A stretch of 48,358 nt of DNA from Bacteroidota bacterium (GTDB taxonomy: Bacteria; Bacteroidota; Bacteroidia; Bacteroidales; Paludibacteraceae), in the NCBI GenBank assembly GCA_017860345.1, contig JAFNAV010000018.1, forward strand, positions 1-48,358. The letters are read 5' to 3'. The notes under the pieces were generated by a model. The model was not told where the DNA came from and searched no databases. It saw only the letters and a list, made by a program, of their open reading frames with translations. Each line of letters opens with the position of its first letter. The first letter of the stretch is position 1. Shown here in pieces: positions 22,967-31,140 of this stretch. Both the position numbers and the translations under genes were made by a program.

Positions 22967-25900
22967 TCAAACGAGTTTATCAATAGCTGCAAAAACTGAA
23001 GCACCCTCGCTCACGGTTTTTACATTACTAAATATCACCGAACGCCGGCCATTTTGGTCGCGAAGCTGACAGCGTCGGGGAAAAATGGTCATATACTTCA
23101 ATATCCTGCCAAAGCGCTCCGACTGGTAATAGCCCGAGTCGCGGTTCGACACCAGAAAAGCAGTCATACGTTCGTTTTTAAGCACCAACCTTTCGATACC
23201 ATATTGCATGGCCGTCCAACGCAGACGAACCACCATCAGCAGATTAACACCTTTTTCGGGTATTTTGCCGAAACGGTCTTCGAGGCGTTTCTCAAATTCA
23301 AGCAGGTCAGCTTCGTTGTCGATGCTATCCAGTTCCCGGTAAAGACTTACACGCTCCGAAACGTTTTCAATATAATCTTCCGAAAAATGGAGTTCCATAT
23401 CCGAATCTATCTGACAATCGGCAACATAAGCAGCCGAACTATTCTCACGTTCAATTTCCTCAGCATAAAGATCAGAAAATTCCTCATCTTTAAGTTCGTG
23501 AACTGCTTCGTTCAGAATTTTCTGATAAGTTTCGTACCCCAGATCGGCAATAAACCCGCTCTGCTCAGCTCCCAGCATATTGCCAGCGCCACGGATATCA
23601 AGATCCTGCATGGCAATATTAAACCCGCTTCCCAGTTCGGCAAAAGTTTCGAGCGCCTGTAGTCTTCGTCGCGCATCGGGGGTGAGCAAACTCAGTTCGG
23701 GAGCCATCAGATAACAGTAAGCCTTGCGGTTACTACGTCCTACCCTACCCCTTAGCTGGTGCAAATCGCTCAAACCAAAGTTATGGGCGCTATTGATAAT
23801 AATGGTGTTCACGTTAGGAATATCAATTCCCGATTCGATAATGGTAGTAGCCACCAACACATCGTACTCATAATCAATAAAGTCGATTATGATTTCTTCG
23901 AGCTTATCAGGAGCCATTTGCCCGTGACCTACAGCCACGCGGCATCCGGGCACTAACCGCCTGATCATCGATTCGATATTATAAATATTCTGAATACGAT
24001 TATTCACAAAAAACACCTGACCATTCCGGTTCATTTCCAGCTGGATAGCTTCGCGTATCACATCCTCGTCGAACTGGTGCACTTCGGTTTGTACCGGAAA
24101 GCGGTTAGGAGGCGGAGTATTGATAATAGACAAATCGCGCGCTCCCATCAACGAAAACTGTAATGTTCGCGGTATGGGTGTAGCTGTCATGGTAAGTGTA
24201 TCTACATTCACTTTCAGCTGTTTAAGCTTTTCTTTTACCGACACGCCAAATTTCTGTTCTTCGTCGATTACAAGCAGACCAAGGTCTTTGAATTTTACAC
24301 TTTTTCCTACCAGCTTATGCGTACCAATAACAATATCGACCTGACCGTTAGCCAGTCGTTCAAGGACCTCCTTGGTTTGCACTGCCGAGCGGGCTCTGCT
24401 CAGATACTCCACCGTTACCGGAAAGTTTTTGAAACGTTCTTTAAATGAATTATAATGCTGCAATGCCAGCACAGTAGTAGGCACTAATACAGCCACTTGC
24501 TTTCCATCCGTTGCAGCTTTAAAAGCCGCACGCATAGCCACTTCTGTTTTTCCGAAACCCACATCGCCACATACCAGCCTGTCCATAGGCAGTTCCGATT
24601 CCATATCCTTTTTTACATCGGCGGTAGCCTTTACCTGATCGGGGGTATCCTCATAAATAAACGAGGCTTCGAGTTCCTGTTGCAGGTAACTATCGGGCGA
24701 GTACCGGAATCCCTGCTCGGCTTTACGCTTGGCGTATAGTTTTATCAGTTCCCGGGCAATATCCTTTACCTTGGATTTTGTACGTTCCTTGAGTCGTTCC
24801 CAGGCGCCGGAACCCAGCTTATTTACGCGGGGAGCTTCGCCTTCGCGCCCTTTATATTTAGAAATGCGGTGCAGGGCATGTATGCTTACAAAAATAATAT
24901 CATCATCCCGGTAAATCAATTTCACCATTTCCTGCATTTTACCATTCACGTTGGTACGTACCAGTCCGCCAAACATGCCCACACCATGGTCGACATGCAC
25001 CATGTAATCACCCGTTTGGAACTGATTCAGCTCCTTAAGCGTCATTATTACCTTGCCCTGCCGTGTTTTGTCGGTGCGTAGCTGATATTTATGAAAACGA
25101 TCGAATATCTGATGATCGGTGTAACAGTAAAGCGATAAATCGTGATCGATAAAACCCTCGTGAAGGGTATTTTTTATGGGTTGAAAAGCAATAGCATCTC
25201 CCCGGTCGTCGAAAATAGCCGCAATACGATCAGTTTGTTTTACACTGTCGCTCAATATGTATATGCGATACCCCTCAGCAATAGCTTTTTTCAGGTTATC
25301 AGCCACTAAATCAAAATTTTTGTGAAAGATAGGTTGAGGAGATGTATTGAAGTGCACATCGGTTTTGGCCTGAAAATAAGCACGTTCACCCCATTCCACT
25401 TTCCTGAACAGATGAATTTGCTCGATAAACTGCTCACCAGTGATGCGGGTTCTGTGCAAATCAGCCACTTTTTTATCACCTTCGTTGGCTTTGATTAATG
25501 CTTCGTCGTAAAGTTGATTAATTCTTTCGCGTACGAATGAAACATTATCAAAAGTAAGTATCGTTTGAGCAGGAATAAATTCAAAAAATGACACTCCTGC
25601 AGTAGCCGCATCTACTTTCAGGTCGGGAATAATTTCCACCTCTTTTCGTTTTTCCTTAGAGAGTTGCGTTTCGATATCAAAAACACGTATCGACTCTACT
25701 TCATCGCCGAAAAAGTCGCAACGAAAAGGCAATTCGTACGAAAACGAAAAAATATCCACTATGCTACCACGAACCGAATACTGTCCGGGCTCATATACAA
25801 AGTCTACCCTTTCAAAGCTATATTCTCTGAGCATCTCAGTCAGGAAATCAAGACTCAGGCTCTCTCCTACTTTCAGTTTTAGCGTGCGCGATTTTATGTT

Positions 25901-26308
25901 TTGCGACGACACCACCTTTTGCATTACCGCCTCGGGGTAAGTAACCACCACGCAGGGAGCTGTATTATTGGCCAAGCGGTTGAGAACTTCGGTACGTAAA
26001 ATTTCGTTGGAAGTGTCGAGCTGTGTAAGTTTAATAGCCTTTTTGAACGACGAAGGAAAATAAAACACCTCCTCCACAGCAAGTATTTGCTTCAGGTCGT
26101 TGTAAAGGTAGGCAGCCTCGTCGGCATCATTCATAATTAAAATCTGCGTTTGAGCACGCTCTTTGAATAAAGAAGCCGCCACCAAAGCGCACGACGAACC
26201 GCTCAAACCCGATATTTTCAGATTCGATTCAGCGGATTCAGCCCACTTCACAAGTGCTTTCACTTGTGGGTGCAGGGCATACAGTTGCTGCAAGTCGGAA
26301 AGATTCAA
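22967..26308 (-). CDS. mfd: transcription-repair coupling factor Mfd
   Basis: 1113 residues. It removes RNA polymerase stalled at DNA damage and recruits UvrA. Domains in order: UvrB-homology module (to about 240), RNA polymerase interaction domain at about 430-490 ('FQTGDYMVHVDHGVGMFGGLV'), RecG-like helicase with Walker A 'GDVGFGKT' (581-588), 'DEEQ' (682-685), 'TATPIPRTL' (708-716), 'QLRGRVGRSNRKAYCY', and the C-terminal TRCF domain. The start codon is TTG (complement of 26306-26308): no in-frame ATG lies upstream, the protein start matches what I recall of Bacteroides Mfd, and a promoter box is only 23 bases away. Confidence 0.97.
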   Translation of the reverse strand: MNLSDLQQLYALHPQVKALVKWAESAESNLKISGLSGSSCALVAASLFKERAQTQILIMNDADEAAYLYNDLKQILAVEEVFYFPSSFKKAIKLTQLDTSNEILRTEVLNRLANNTAPCVVVTYPEAVMQKVVSSQNIKSRTLKLKVGESLSLDFLTEMLREYSFERVDFVYEPGQYSVRGSIVDIFSFSYELPFRCDFFGDEVESIRVFDIETQLSKEKRKEVEIIPDLKVDAATAGVSFFEFIPAQTILTFDNVSFVRERINQLYDEALIKANEGDKKVADLHRTRITGEQFIEQIHLFRKVEWGERAYFQAKTDVHFNTSPQPIFHKNFDLVADNLKKAIAEGYRIYILSDSVKQTDRIAAIFDDRGDAIAFQPIKNTLHEGFIDHDLSLYCYTDHQIFDRFHKYQLRTDKTRQGKVIMTLKELNQFQTGDYMVHVDHGVGMFGGLVRTNVNGKMQEMVKLIYRDDDIIFVSIHALHRISKYKGREGEAPRVNKLGSGAWERLKERTKSKVKDIARELIKLYAKRKAEQGFRYSPDSYLQQELEASFIYEDTPDQVKATADVKKDMESELPMDRLVCGDVGFGKTEVAMRAAFKAATDGKQVAVLVPTTVLALQHYNSFKERFKNFPVTVEYLSRARSAVQTKEVLERLANGQVDIVIGTHKLVGKSVKFKDLGLLVIDEEQKFGVSVKEKLKQLKVNVDTLTMTATPIPRTLQFSLMGARDLSIINTPPPNRFPVQTEVHQFDEDVIREAIQLEMNRNGQVFFVNNRIQNIYNIESMIRRLVPGCRVAVGHGQMAPDKLEEIIIDFIDYEYDVLVATTIIESGIDIPNVNTIIINSAHNFGLSDLHQLRGRVGRSNRKAYCYLMAPELSLLTPDARRRLQALETFAELGSGFNIAMQDLDIRGAGNMLGAEQSGFIADLGYETYQKILNEAVHELKDEEFSDLYAEEIERENSSAAYVADCQIDSDMELHFSEDYIENVSERVSLYRELDSIDNEADLLEFEKRLEDRFGKIPEKGVNLLMVVRLRWTAMQYGIERLVLKNERMTAFLVSNRDSGYYQSERFGRILKYMTIFPRRCQLRDQNGRRSVIFSNVKTVSEGASVFAAIDKLV

Positions 26309-26330
26309 AATTGTATTTTTATTTGAGCTG

Positions 26331-26338
26331 CAAAGATA
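26331..26338 (-). promoter_or_regulatory. -7 box of mfd
   Basis: TATCTTTG on the minus strand (complement of 26331-26338) fits TAnnTTTG. The expected transcript would begin about 15 bases before the TTG start codon of mfd. No exact -33 TTG is seen. Confidence 0.5.
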
Positions 26339-26435
26339 CTGAAAGTTTGGTTATTTCCATTGATTCGGTTTGCAATTCTATGTAGTTCACTGAGCTAATA
26401 ACCCCCGGAAAATATCCCGGGAGCAATTCAACGTA

Positions 26436-27359
26436 TTAAAGTTTAATAGCAAATTTTTTCAGGTGAGCATCCAGCATATGCTGAGGAATTATTTGTTTGA
26501 TGCAATTGGCCACAGCATTCATAAGCCCCTCGCGCACATAATCGTGCCTGATTACAAGCGAAATCTCGCGGGTAGCCTCAGGGCGCACTATTTTTCGCAG
26601 GTTCTTCTTTTGTTCGTCCGACAGCAAATCAACATGCAACTCAGGAATTACTGTATACCCACCATTTACATCCACTATTTTCACTAAAGTATCGATACTT
26701 CCGGCTTCGTAGGTTGAGGTATGGGTTTTATTCTCACAAAAATTAAAAACCTGATTGCGCAAACAATGCCCCTCTTCGAGCACCCATAAATGCTCCAGCG
26801 GCATTTCGTTAGTCGACACTTCGTCCTGCTCATAGATTGATTCGTTGGGTGAAATATAGGCAATAAACTTTTCGTAATACAGCGGCACTTCCAAAATTTT
26901 GGGGTCGTCGAGCGGAGTGGACAGAATAGCCATATCAATCTCGGCCGTATGTAGCTTACGTATGATAGATTCCGTGCGCATTTCGGTCACTTTCAGTTCT
27001 ATATCGGGGTAATTGTTTCTGAACGCACCAATAAAACCCGGCAGCAGATATGGTGCTACCGTAGGAATCATAGCCAGCGAAAGCTTTCCGGCGATGTCAC
27101 CTTTTTGCGAGCGTACGTTTTCTTTCAACTGATTTACATTAAAAAGTATTACCTGAGCCTGCTTTATAATTAGCTCTCCCACATCGGTAGCGCTAACGGG
27201 ATACATGGAACGATCAAAAATTTTACAATCCAGTTCGTCTTCTAATTTCTGAATCATAGCGCTCAAAGTAGGTTGAGTTACGCCGCACATTTCGGCAGCC
27301 CTTACAAAATGACGCGTTTTATCCAGCGCAATAATATATTCCAGTTGTTGCAGTGTCAT
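26436..27359 (-). CDS. oxyR: peroxide-sensing LysR-type regulator OxyR
   Basis: 307 residues. N-terminal LysR winged helix-turn-helix ('LEYIIALDKTRHFVRAAEMCGVTQPTLSAMIQKLEDEL'). The regulatory domain contains 'LEEGHCLRNQVFNFC': the two cysteines fall at residues 199 and 208, exactly the E. coli OxyR positions whose disulfide switches the protein on under hydrogen peroxide. The family length (305) agrees. It activates peroxide defence genes. The gene is divergent from gdhA with 424 bp between; a TATCTTTG box (complement of 27393-27400) lies 34 bases before its ATG. None of the classical OxyR targets is inside this window. Confidence 0.93.
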   Translation of the reverse strand: MTLQQLEYIIALDKTRHFVRAAEMCGVTQPTLSAMIQKLEDELDCKIFDRSMYPVSATDVGELIIKQAQVILFNVNQLKENVRSQKGDIAGKLSLAMIPTVAPYLLPGFIGAFRNNYPDIELKVTEMRTESIIRKLHTAEIDMAILSTPLDDPKILEVPLYYEKFIAYISPNESIYEQDEVSTNEMPLEHLWVLEEGHCLRNQVFNFCENKTHTSTYEAGSIDTLVKIVDVNGGYTVIPELHVDLLSDEQKKNLRKIVRPEATREISLVIRHDYVREGLMNAVANCIKQIIPQHMLDAHLKKFAIKL

Positions 27360-27783
27360 GGTATTGTTTTTTAAATATCAGTAGTATCTATGCAAAGATA
27401 AATATAATTGATAAAACTACTATTGCATTTCATTAAAATTTTTGTGTACCGATTTTTTAAGGAATGTGAGAAATAAACAGTTCAATGAACAAGAAATCTC
27501 TTCCAGCAGTTTGAACCTGATTTTTTTTCTTTTTTATTCAAAAAATATTCAATTTTTTTTGAATATCCCAAATAAAAGCAGTAAAATTGCATCGCAAACG
27601 AAATGTAAGCAAAAATGCTTTTATACATCCAAATAACGATACAATTATAAACTTTATTGGTTAATTAAGCGTTGTAAAATAGCAATATGATATTATTAAT
27701 CAGCAATTAAACGTTTATAAAACAATCTGCTTACATTTTGTAAGTAAACAAACAGGGACATTATTATTTTAAAAAATAGTTTT
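27360..27783. other. divergent regulatory region oxyR-gdhA
   Basis: AT-rich, no gene. Besides the oxyR -7 box it holds the palindrome CTTACA-TTT-TGTAAG (27729-27743), about 40 bases before the gdhA start, and a small AGCA-AAAA-TGCT hairpin near 27608-27619. The palindrome is placed like an operator of gdhA; the regulator is unknown. Confidence 0.4.
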
Positions 27784-29118
27784 ATGAATATAGATCAGTT
27801 AATACATTCGCTCGAAAGCAAACACCCCGGCGAATTTGAATACTTGCAGGCGGTGAAGGAAGTGCTGATTTCCATTGAAAAAGAGTATAACGATCACCCG
27901 GAGTTTGAAAAAGCTAAAATCGCAGAAAGATTAGTTGAGCCCGACCGCATTTTGACTTTTAAAGTGCCCTGGGTTGACGACCGTGGCGATGTACAGGTAA
28001 ACTTAGGATACAGGGTACAGTTCAACAACGCTATCGGCCCTTACAAAGGTGGATTGAGATTCCATCCGTCAGTAAATCTTTCGATTCTGAAATTTCTTGG
28101 TTTTGAACAAATTTTTAAGAATGCATTAACCACTTTGCCCATGGGTGGCGCAAAGGGCGGTTCCGACTTCAATCCTAAGGGAAAATCTGATGGCGAAGTA
28201 ATGCGTTTCTGTCAGGCCTTTATGCTCGAACTATGGAAACTTATTGGACCCGAAACGGATGTACCTGCCGGCGACATAGGTGTGGGCGGACGTGAAATTG
28301 GCTACATGTACGGCATGTATCGCAAATTAGCCAGAGAAAATACCGGTGTACTTACGGGCAAAAATCTTGAATTTGGAGGATCACTTATTCGTCCCGAAGC
28401 TACAGGCTTTGGTGGCTTATACTTTGTAAATCAGATGCTGCAAACTGCAGGGCATTCTATTCAGGGGAAAACCGTAGCCATTTCGGGCTTTGGCAATGTA
28501 GCATGGGGCGCTGCCCTGAAGGCTACCGAGCTGGGTGCTAAAGTAATAACCATATCGGGTCCCGATGGTTATATATATGATAAAAATGGTATAGCTGGCG
28601 AAAAAATTGACTATATGCTGGAACTACGTGCTACCTGCAACGATGTAGTGGCACCTTACGCCGAAAAATTTGGAGCTGAGTTTGTGGCCAACAGCCGCCC
28701 GTGGGAAGTAAAAGCAGATATTGCATTACCCTGCGCTACTCAGAACGAACTCAACGAAGAAGATGCACGCAAGTTGATTGCAAACGGAGTACTCTGCGTA
28801 GGCGAAATTTCGAATATGGGATGTACACCTGAAGCCATCGATTTGTTTATCAACAATAAAATTATGTACGGACCGGGCAAAGCGGTAAATGCCGGAGGGG
28901 TGGCTACATCGGGGTTGGAAATGACGCAAAACGCCATGCACCTATCCTGGAGCGCTGCCGAGGTAGATGCCAAACTACACCAGATTATGAACGAAATTCA
29001 CAACCAGTGTGTAGCTTACGGGCGCGAAACCGACGGATATATCAACTACATGAAAGGCGCCAATGTAGCCGGATTTTTGAAAGTAGCGAAAGCTATGCTG
29101 GCTCAGGGCATTGTCTGA
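27784..29118 (+). CDS. gdhA: NADP-type glutamate dehydrogenase
   Basis: 444 residues, the length of hexameric bacterial/fungal-type enzymes. It aminates 2-oxoglutarate to glutamate. Conserved blocks: 'GPYKGGLRFHPSVNLSILKFLGFEQ', catalytic Lys region 'LPMGGAKGGSDFNPKGKSD', 'DVPAGDIGVGGREIGYMYG', nucleotide-binding 'VAISGFGNVAWGAALKATELGAKV', and 'GPGKAVNAGGVATSGLEMTQNA'. The Rossmann motif G-F-G-N-V-A with 'SGPDGYIYD' further on is usual for NADPH-preferring members, but cofactor choice is an inference. Monocistronic: a terminator follows within 80 bases. Confidence 0.95.
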   Translation: MNIDQLIHSLESKHPGEFEYLQAVKEVLISIEKEYNDHPEFEKAKIAERLVEPDRILTFKVPWVDDRGDVQVNLGYRVQFNNAIGPYKGGLRFHPSVNLSILKFLGFEQIFKNALTTLPMGGAKGGSDFNPKGKSDGEVMRFCQAFMLELWKLIGPETDVPAGDIGVGGREIGYMYGMYRKLARENTGVLTGKNLEFGGSLIRPEATGFGGLYFVNQMLQTAGHSIQGKTVAISGFGNVAWGAALKATELGAKVITISGPDGYIYDKNGIAGEKIDYMLELRATCNDVVAPYAEKFGAEFVANSRPWEVKADIALPCATQNELNEEDARKLIANGVLCVGEISNMGCTPEAIDLFINNKIMYGPGKAVNAGGVATSGLEMTQNAMHLSWSAAEVDAKLHQIMNEIHNQCVAYGRETDGYINYMKGANVAGFLKVAKAMLAQGIV

Positions 29119-29194
29119 ACATTCATCCTGATGATAATTTTCATAAACATACACACATAATCTTTAAAAAAATCATTTTCAAAAAAACTCAGAA

Positions 29195-29228
29195 AGAGAA
29201 AACTTCATACTTGGGGTTTTCTCTTTTT
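29195..29228 (+). terminator. terminator of gdhA
   Basis: Stem AGAGAAAAC (29195-29203) with GTTTTCTCT (29216-29224), 12-base loop, then TTTT. Confidence 0.8.
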
Positions 29229-29240
29229 GTTATACTTTTG
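29211..29240 (+). promoter_or_regulatory. aspartokinase promoter, overlapping the gdhA terminator
   Basis: TTG (29211-29213), a 19-bp spacer and TACTTTTG (29233-29240) match the Bacteroidota consensus. The -33 element lies in the loop of the gdhA terminator. Predicted leader about 25 bases to the ATG at 29274. Confidence 0.7.
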
Positions 29241-29273
29241 TAGCCTGAAACACACTATTAAAATTTTTATAGA

Positions 29274-30530
29274 ATGAAAGTATACAAATTCGGTGGCGCA
29301 TCAGTTCGCTCAGCAGAAGGTATCCGAAACATAGCCCGCATCGTTTCAGGAGTTGATGGTAATCTTTTTATTGTGGTATCGGCCATGGGAAAAACTACCA
29401 ATGCCATGGAAATAGTGCTCGAAAACTTTATGAAAGCCGATCGCTCAGCCTCTTTAGCCAAACTGGCCGAAGTGGAAGAGTATCACATACAGATAATCAA
29501 TGAATTATTTAAAAATCCCGCAAGCGGTATCGATTTTATCAGCCCATTGTTTAACGAACTGAAACAATATATCAGTCAGGGCATAGGAGATGACTACGAT
29601 CGTTGGTACGACCGTCTGGTATCTTATGGCGAAGTCATATCTACAAGGATAGTTTCGGCTTATCTCACCGAGTCGGGCATCGGCAATTCATGGCTTGACA
29701 TGCGCGGTCTGCTGGTAACCGACAGTAACTATCGTGAAGCCAACGTACGTATGGACGAATCGGAAGTAAGAATAAACAAAGCGGCCAATTTCAGTGAGGA
29801 ACGTATATATATAGGTCAGGGATTTATTGGGGCCAACATCAAAGGCGACCCCACTACTTTAGGGCGCGAAGGCTCTGACTACACCGCGGCCGTGGTTGGC
29901 AACCTGCTTAATGCCGAGAGCGTCACCATCTGGAAAGATGTACCCGGTATATTAAATGCCGACCCCAGAATTTTCGAGAACACTGTGCATATACCCGAAC
30001 TTACATATCTTGATGCGGTAGAACTGGCTTACAGCGGTGCTCAGATTATACACCCGAAAACCATAAAACCGCTCGAAAACAAGAAAATCCCTTTGTACGT
30101 GCGCCCATTTGGAAGTCCGAACGAAGCCGGCTCCGTAATTAAAGCTAAAACCAGTAAAGCCATAGAGGTACCGGTGCTTATTTTACGTAAAAACCAGGTG
30201 CTTATCACTGTACGTCCGCGCAATTTTTCCTTTGTACTGGAAGAAAGTCTGTCCAAAGCCTTTAGCATTATGAACAAGCACCGCCTTAAAATATCAATGA
30301 TTCAGTCATCGGCCATAAGCATATCGGTATGTGTGGACAATACACGTTATCTGGCAGGAGCGCTCGACGAACTCGCCAATGAATTTAACGTGAACTATAA
30401 CGAGAACCTTGAACTACTCACCATTCGTGGAAAAAATCAGGAAATAGTGAACCAAACCACTTCGGGACGTAACATTTTACTATCGCAACTCACCCGCAAG
30501 TCGGCCAGATTCCTGATGAAAGAGCTGTAA
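29274..30530 (+). CDS. aspartokinase with ACT regulatory region
   Basis: 418 residues. It phosphorylates L-aspartate, the first step towards lysine, threonine, methionine and diaminopimelate. Kinase domain: 'KVYKFGGASVRSAEGI' (K4-F-G-G), 'IVVSAMGKTTNAME', 'RLVSYGEVISTRI', 'GFIGANIKGDPTTLGREGSDYTAAVVG' and 'TIWKDVPGILNADPRIFEN'. Residues about 300-400 form two ACT repeats ('LITVRPRNFSFVLEESLSKAFSIMNKHRLKISMIQSSAISISVCVD'), which normally bind end-product amino acids. It is a single-function enzyme, not fused to homoserine dehydrogenase. Which isoform (lysine- or threonine-controlled) cannot be told, so no symbol. Confidence 0.92.
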   Translation: MKVYKFGGASVRSAEGIRNIARIVSGVDGNLFIVVSAMGKTTNAMEIVLENFMKADRSASLAKLAEVEEYHIQIINELFKNPASGIDFISPLFNELKQYISQGIGDDYDRWYDRLVSYGEVISTRIVSAYLTESGIGNSWLDMRGLLVTDSNYREANVRMDESEVRINKAANFSEERIYIGQGFIGANIKGDPTTLGREGSDYTAAVVGNLLNAESVTIWKDVPGILNADPRIFENTVHIPELTYLDAVELAYSGAQIIHPKTIKPLENKKIPLYVRPFGSPNEAGSVIKAKTSKAIEVPVLILRKNQVLITVRPRNFSFVLEESLSKAFSIMNKHRLKISMIQSSAISISVCVDNTRYLAGALDELANEFNVNYNENLELLTIRGKNQEIVNQTTSGRNILLSQLTRKSARFLMKEL

Positions 30531-30599
30531 ACAATCAAAATCACGTACAGATTTTTCTACCTTTGTTGCGTTCCATAAACTTACAATACAAACCAATTT

Positions 30600-30634
30600 G
30601 CCCCTGATAATGTATTTTATCGGGGGCTTTTTTG
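30600..30634 (+). terminator. terminator after aspartokinase
   Basis: Stem GCCCCTGATA (30600-30609) with TATCGGGGGC (30618-30627, one mismatch/slip), then TTTTTTT. Strong GC-rich stem. Confidence 0.85.
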
Positions 30635-31140
30635 TGAGAGACAGAAGCATATCAGTAAAACATTTCAGTTACCAGAAAACAGACATTCAGGTTTCAACCT
30701 ATGTAGCCAATATTAGTGTCGATTTTTTTTGAAATTGAAAAAAAATATATCATTTCGACATTGAAATGTAAAAAAAACACTTAAAATTATCATTTTTAAA
30801 TAAAAACCGTATAGATTATCAATTTAATTATTAGCTTTGCACTTGGTTTTACTCGATAATCAGGCTGTTTTTAGCCGCAACTTAACCTTTTCTTTACCAA
30901 ACAAGTACTCTCCTTTACTATAAAAAGTTTATTCACTTTTACATCTTAATTGTAGCATTTTTAGCTACATGGTATATTGTATTTTTACGTTTCTCTTATT
31001 ACTTTGAGGTATATTATATATTATTTTTAATTTATCTGGTTTATATTTTTCAAACGCATCTTATTTGTCAGGCTCTTTTTGAGCTTGTGCATTTAAATAC
31101 TGTACTTTAACCGGATTTATCAATATCTGTCATTCAAAAA
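30635..31140 (+). other. long AT-rich leader region of the giant surface gene
   Basis: 506 bases without a gene. TAGCTTTG at 30832-30839 fits the -7 consensus, but no -33 TTG is at the right distance. If used it gives a leader of about 300 bases before the ATG at 31141. The stretch 30850-31120 is T-rich with several pyrimidine tracts and no clear hairpin or known riboswitch. Confidence 0.45.
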
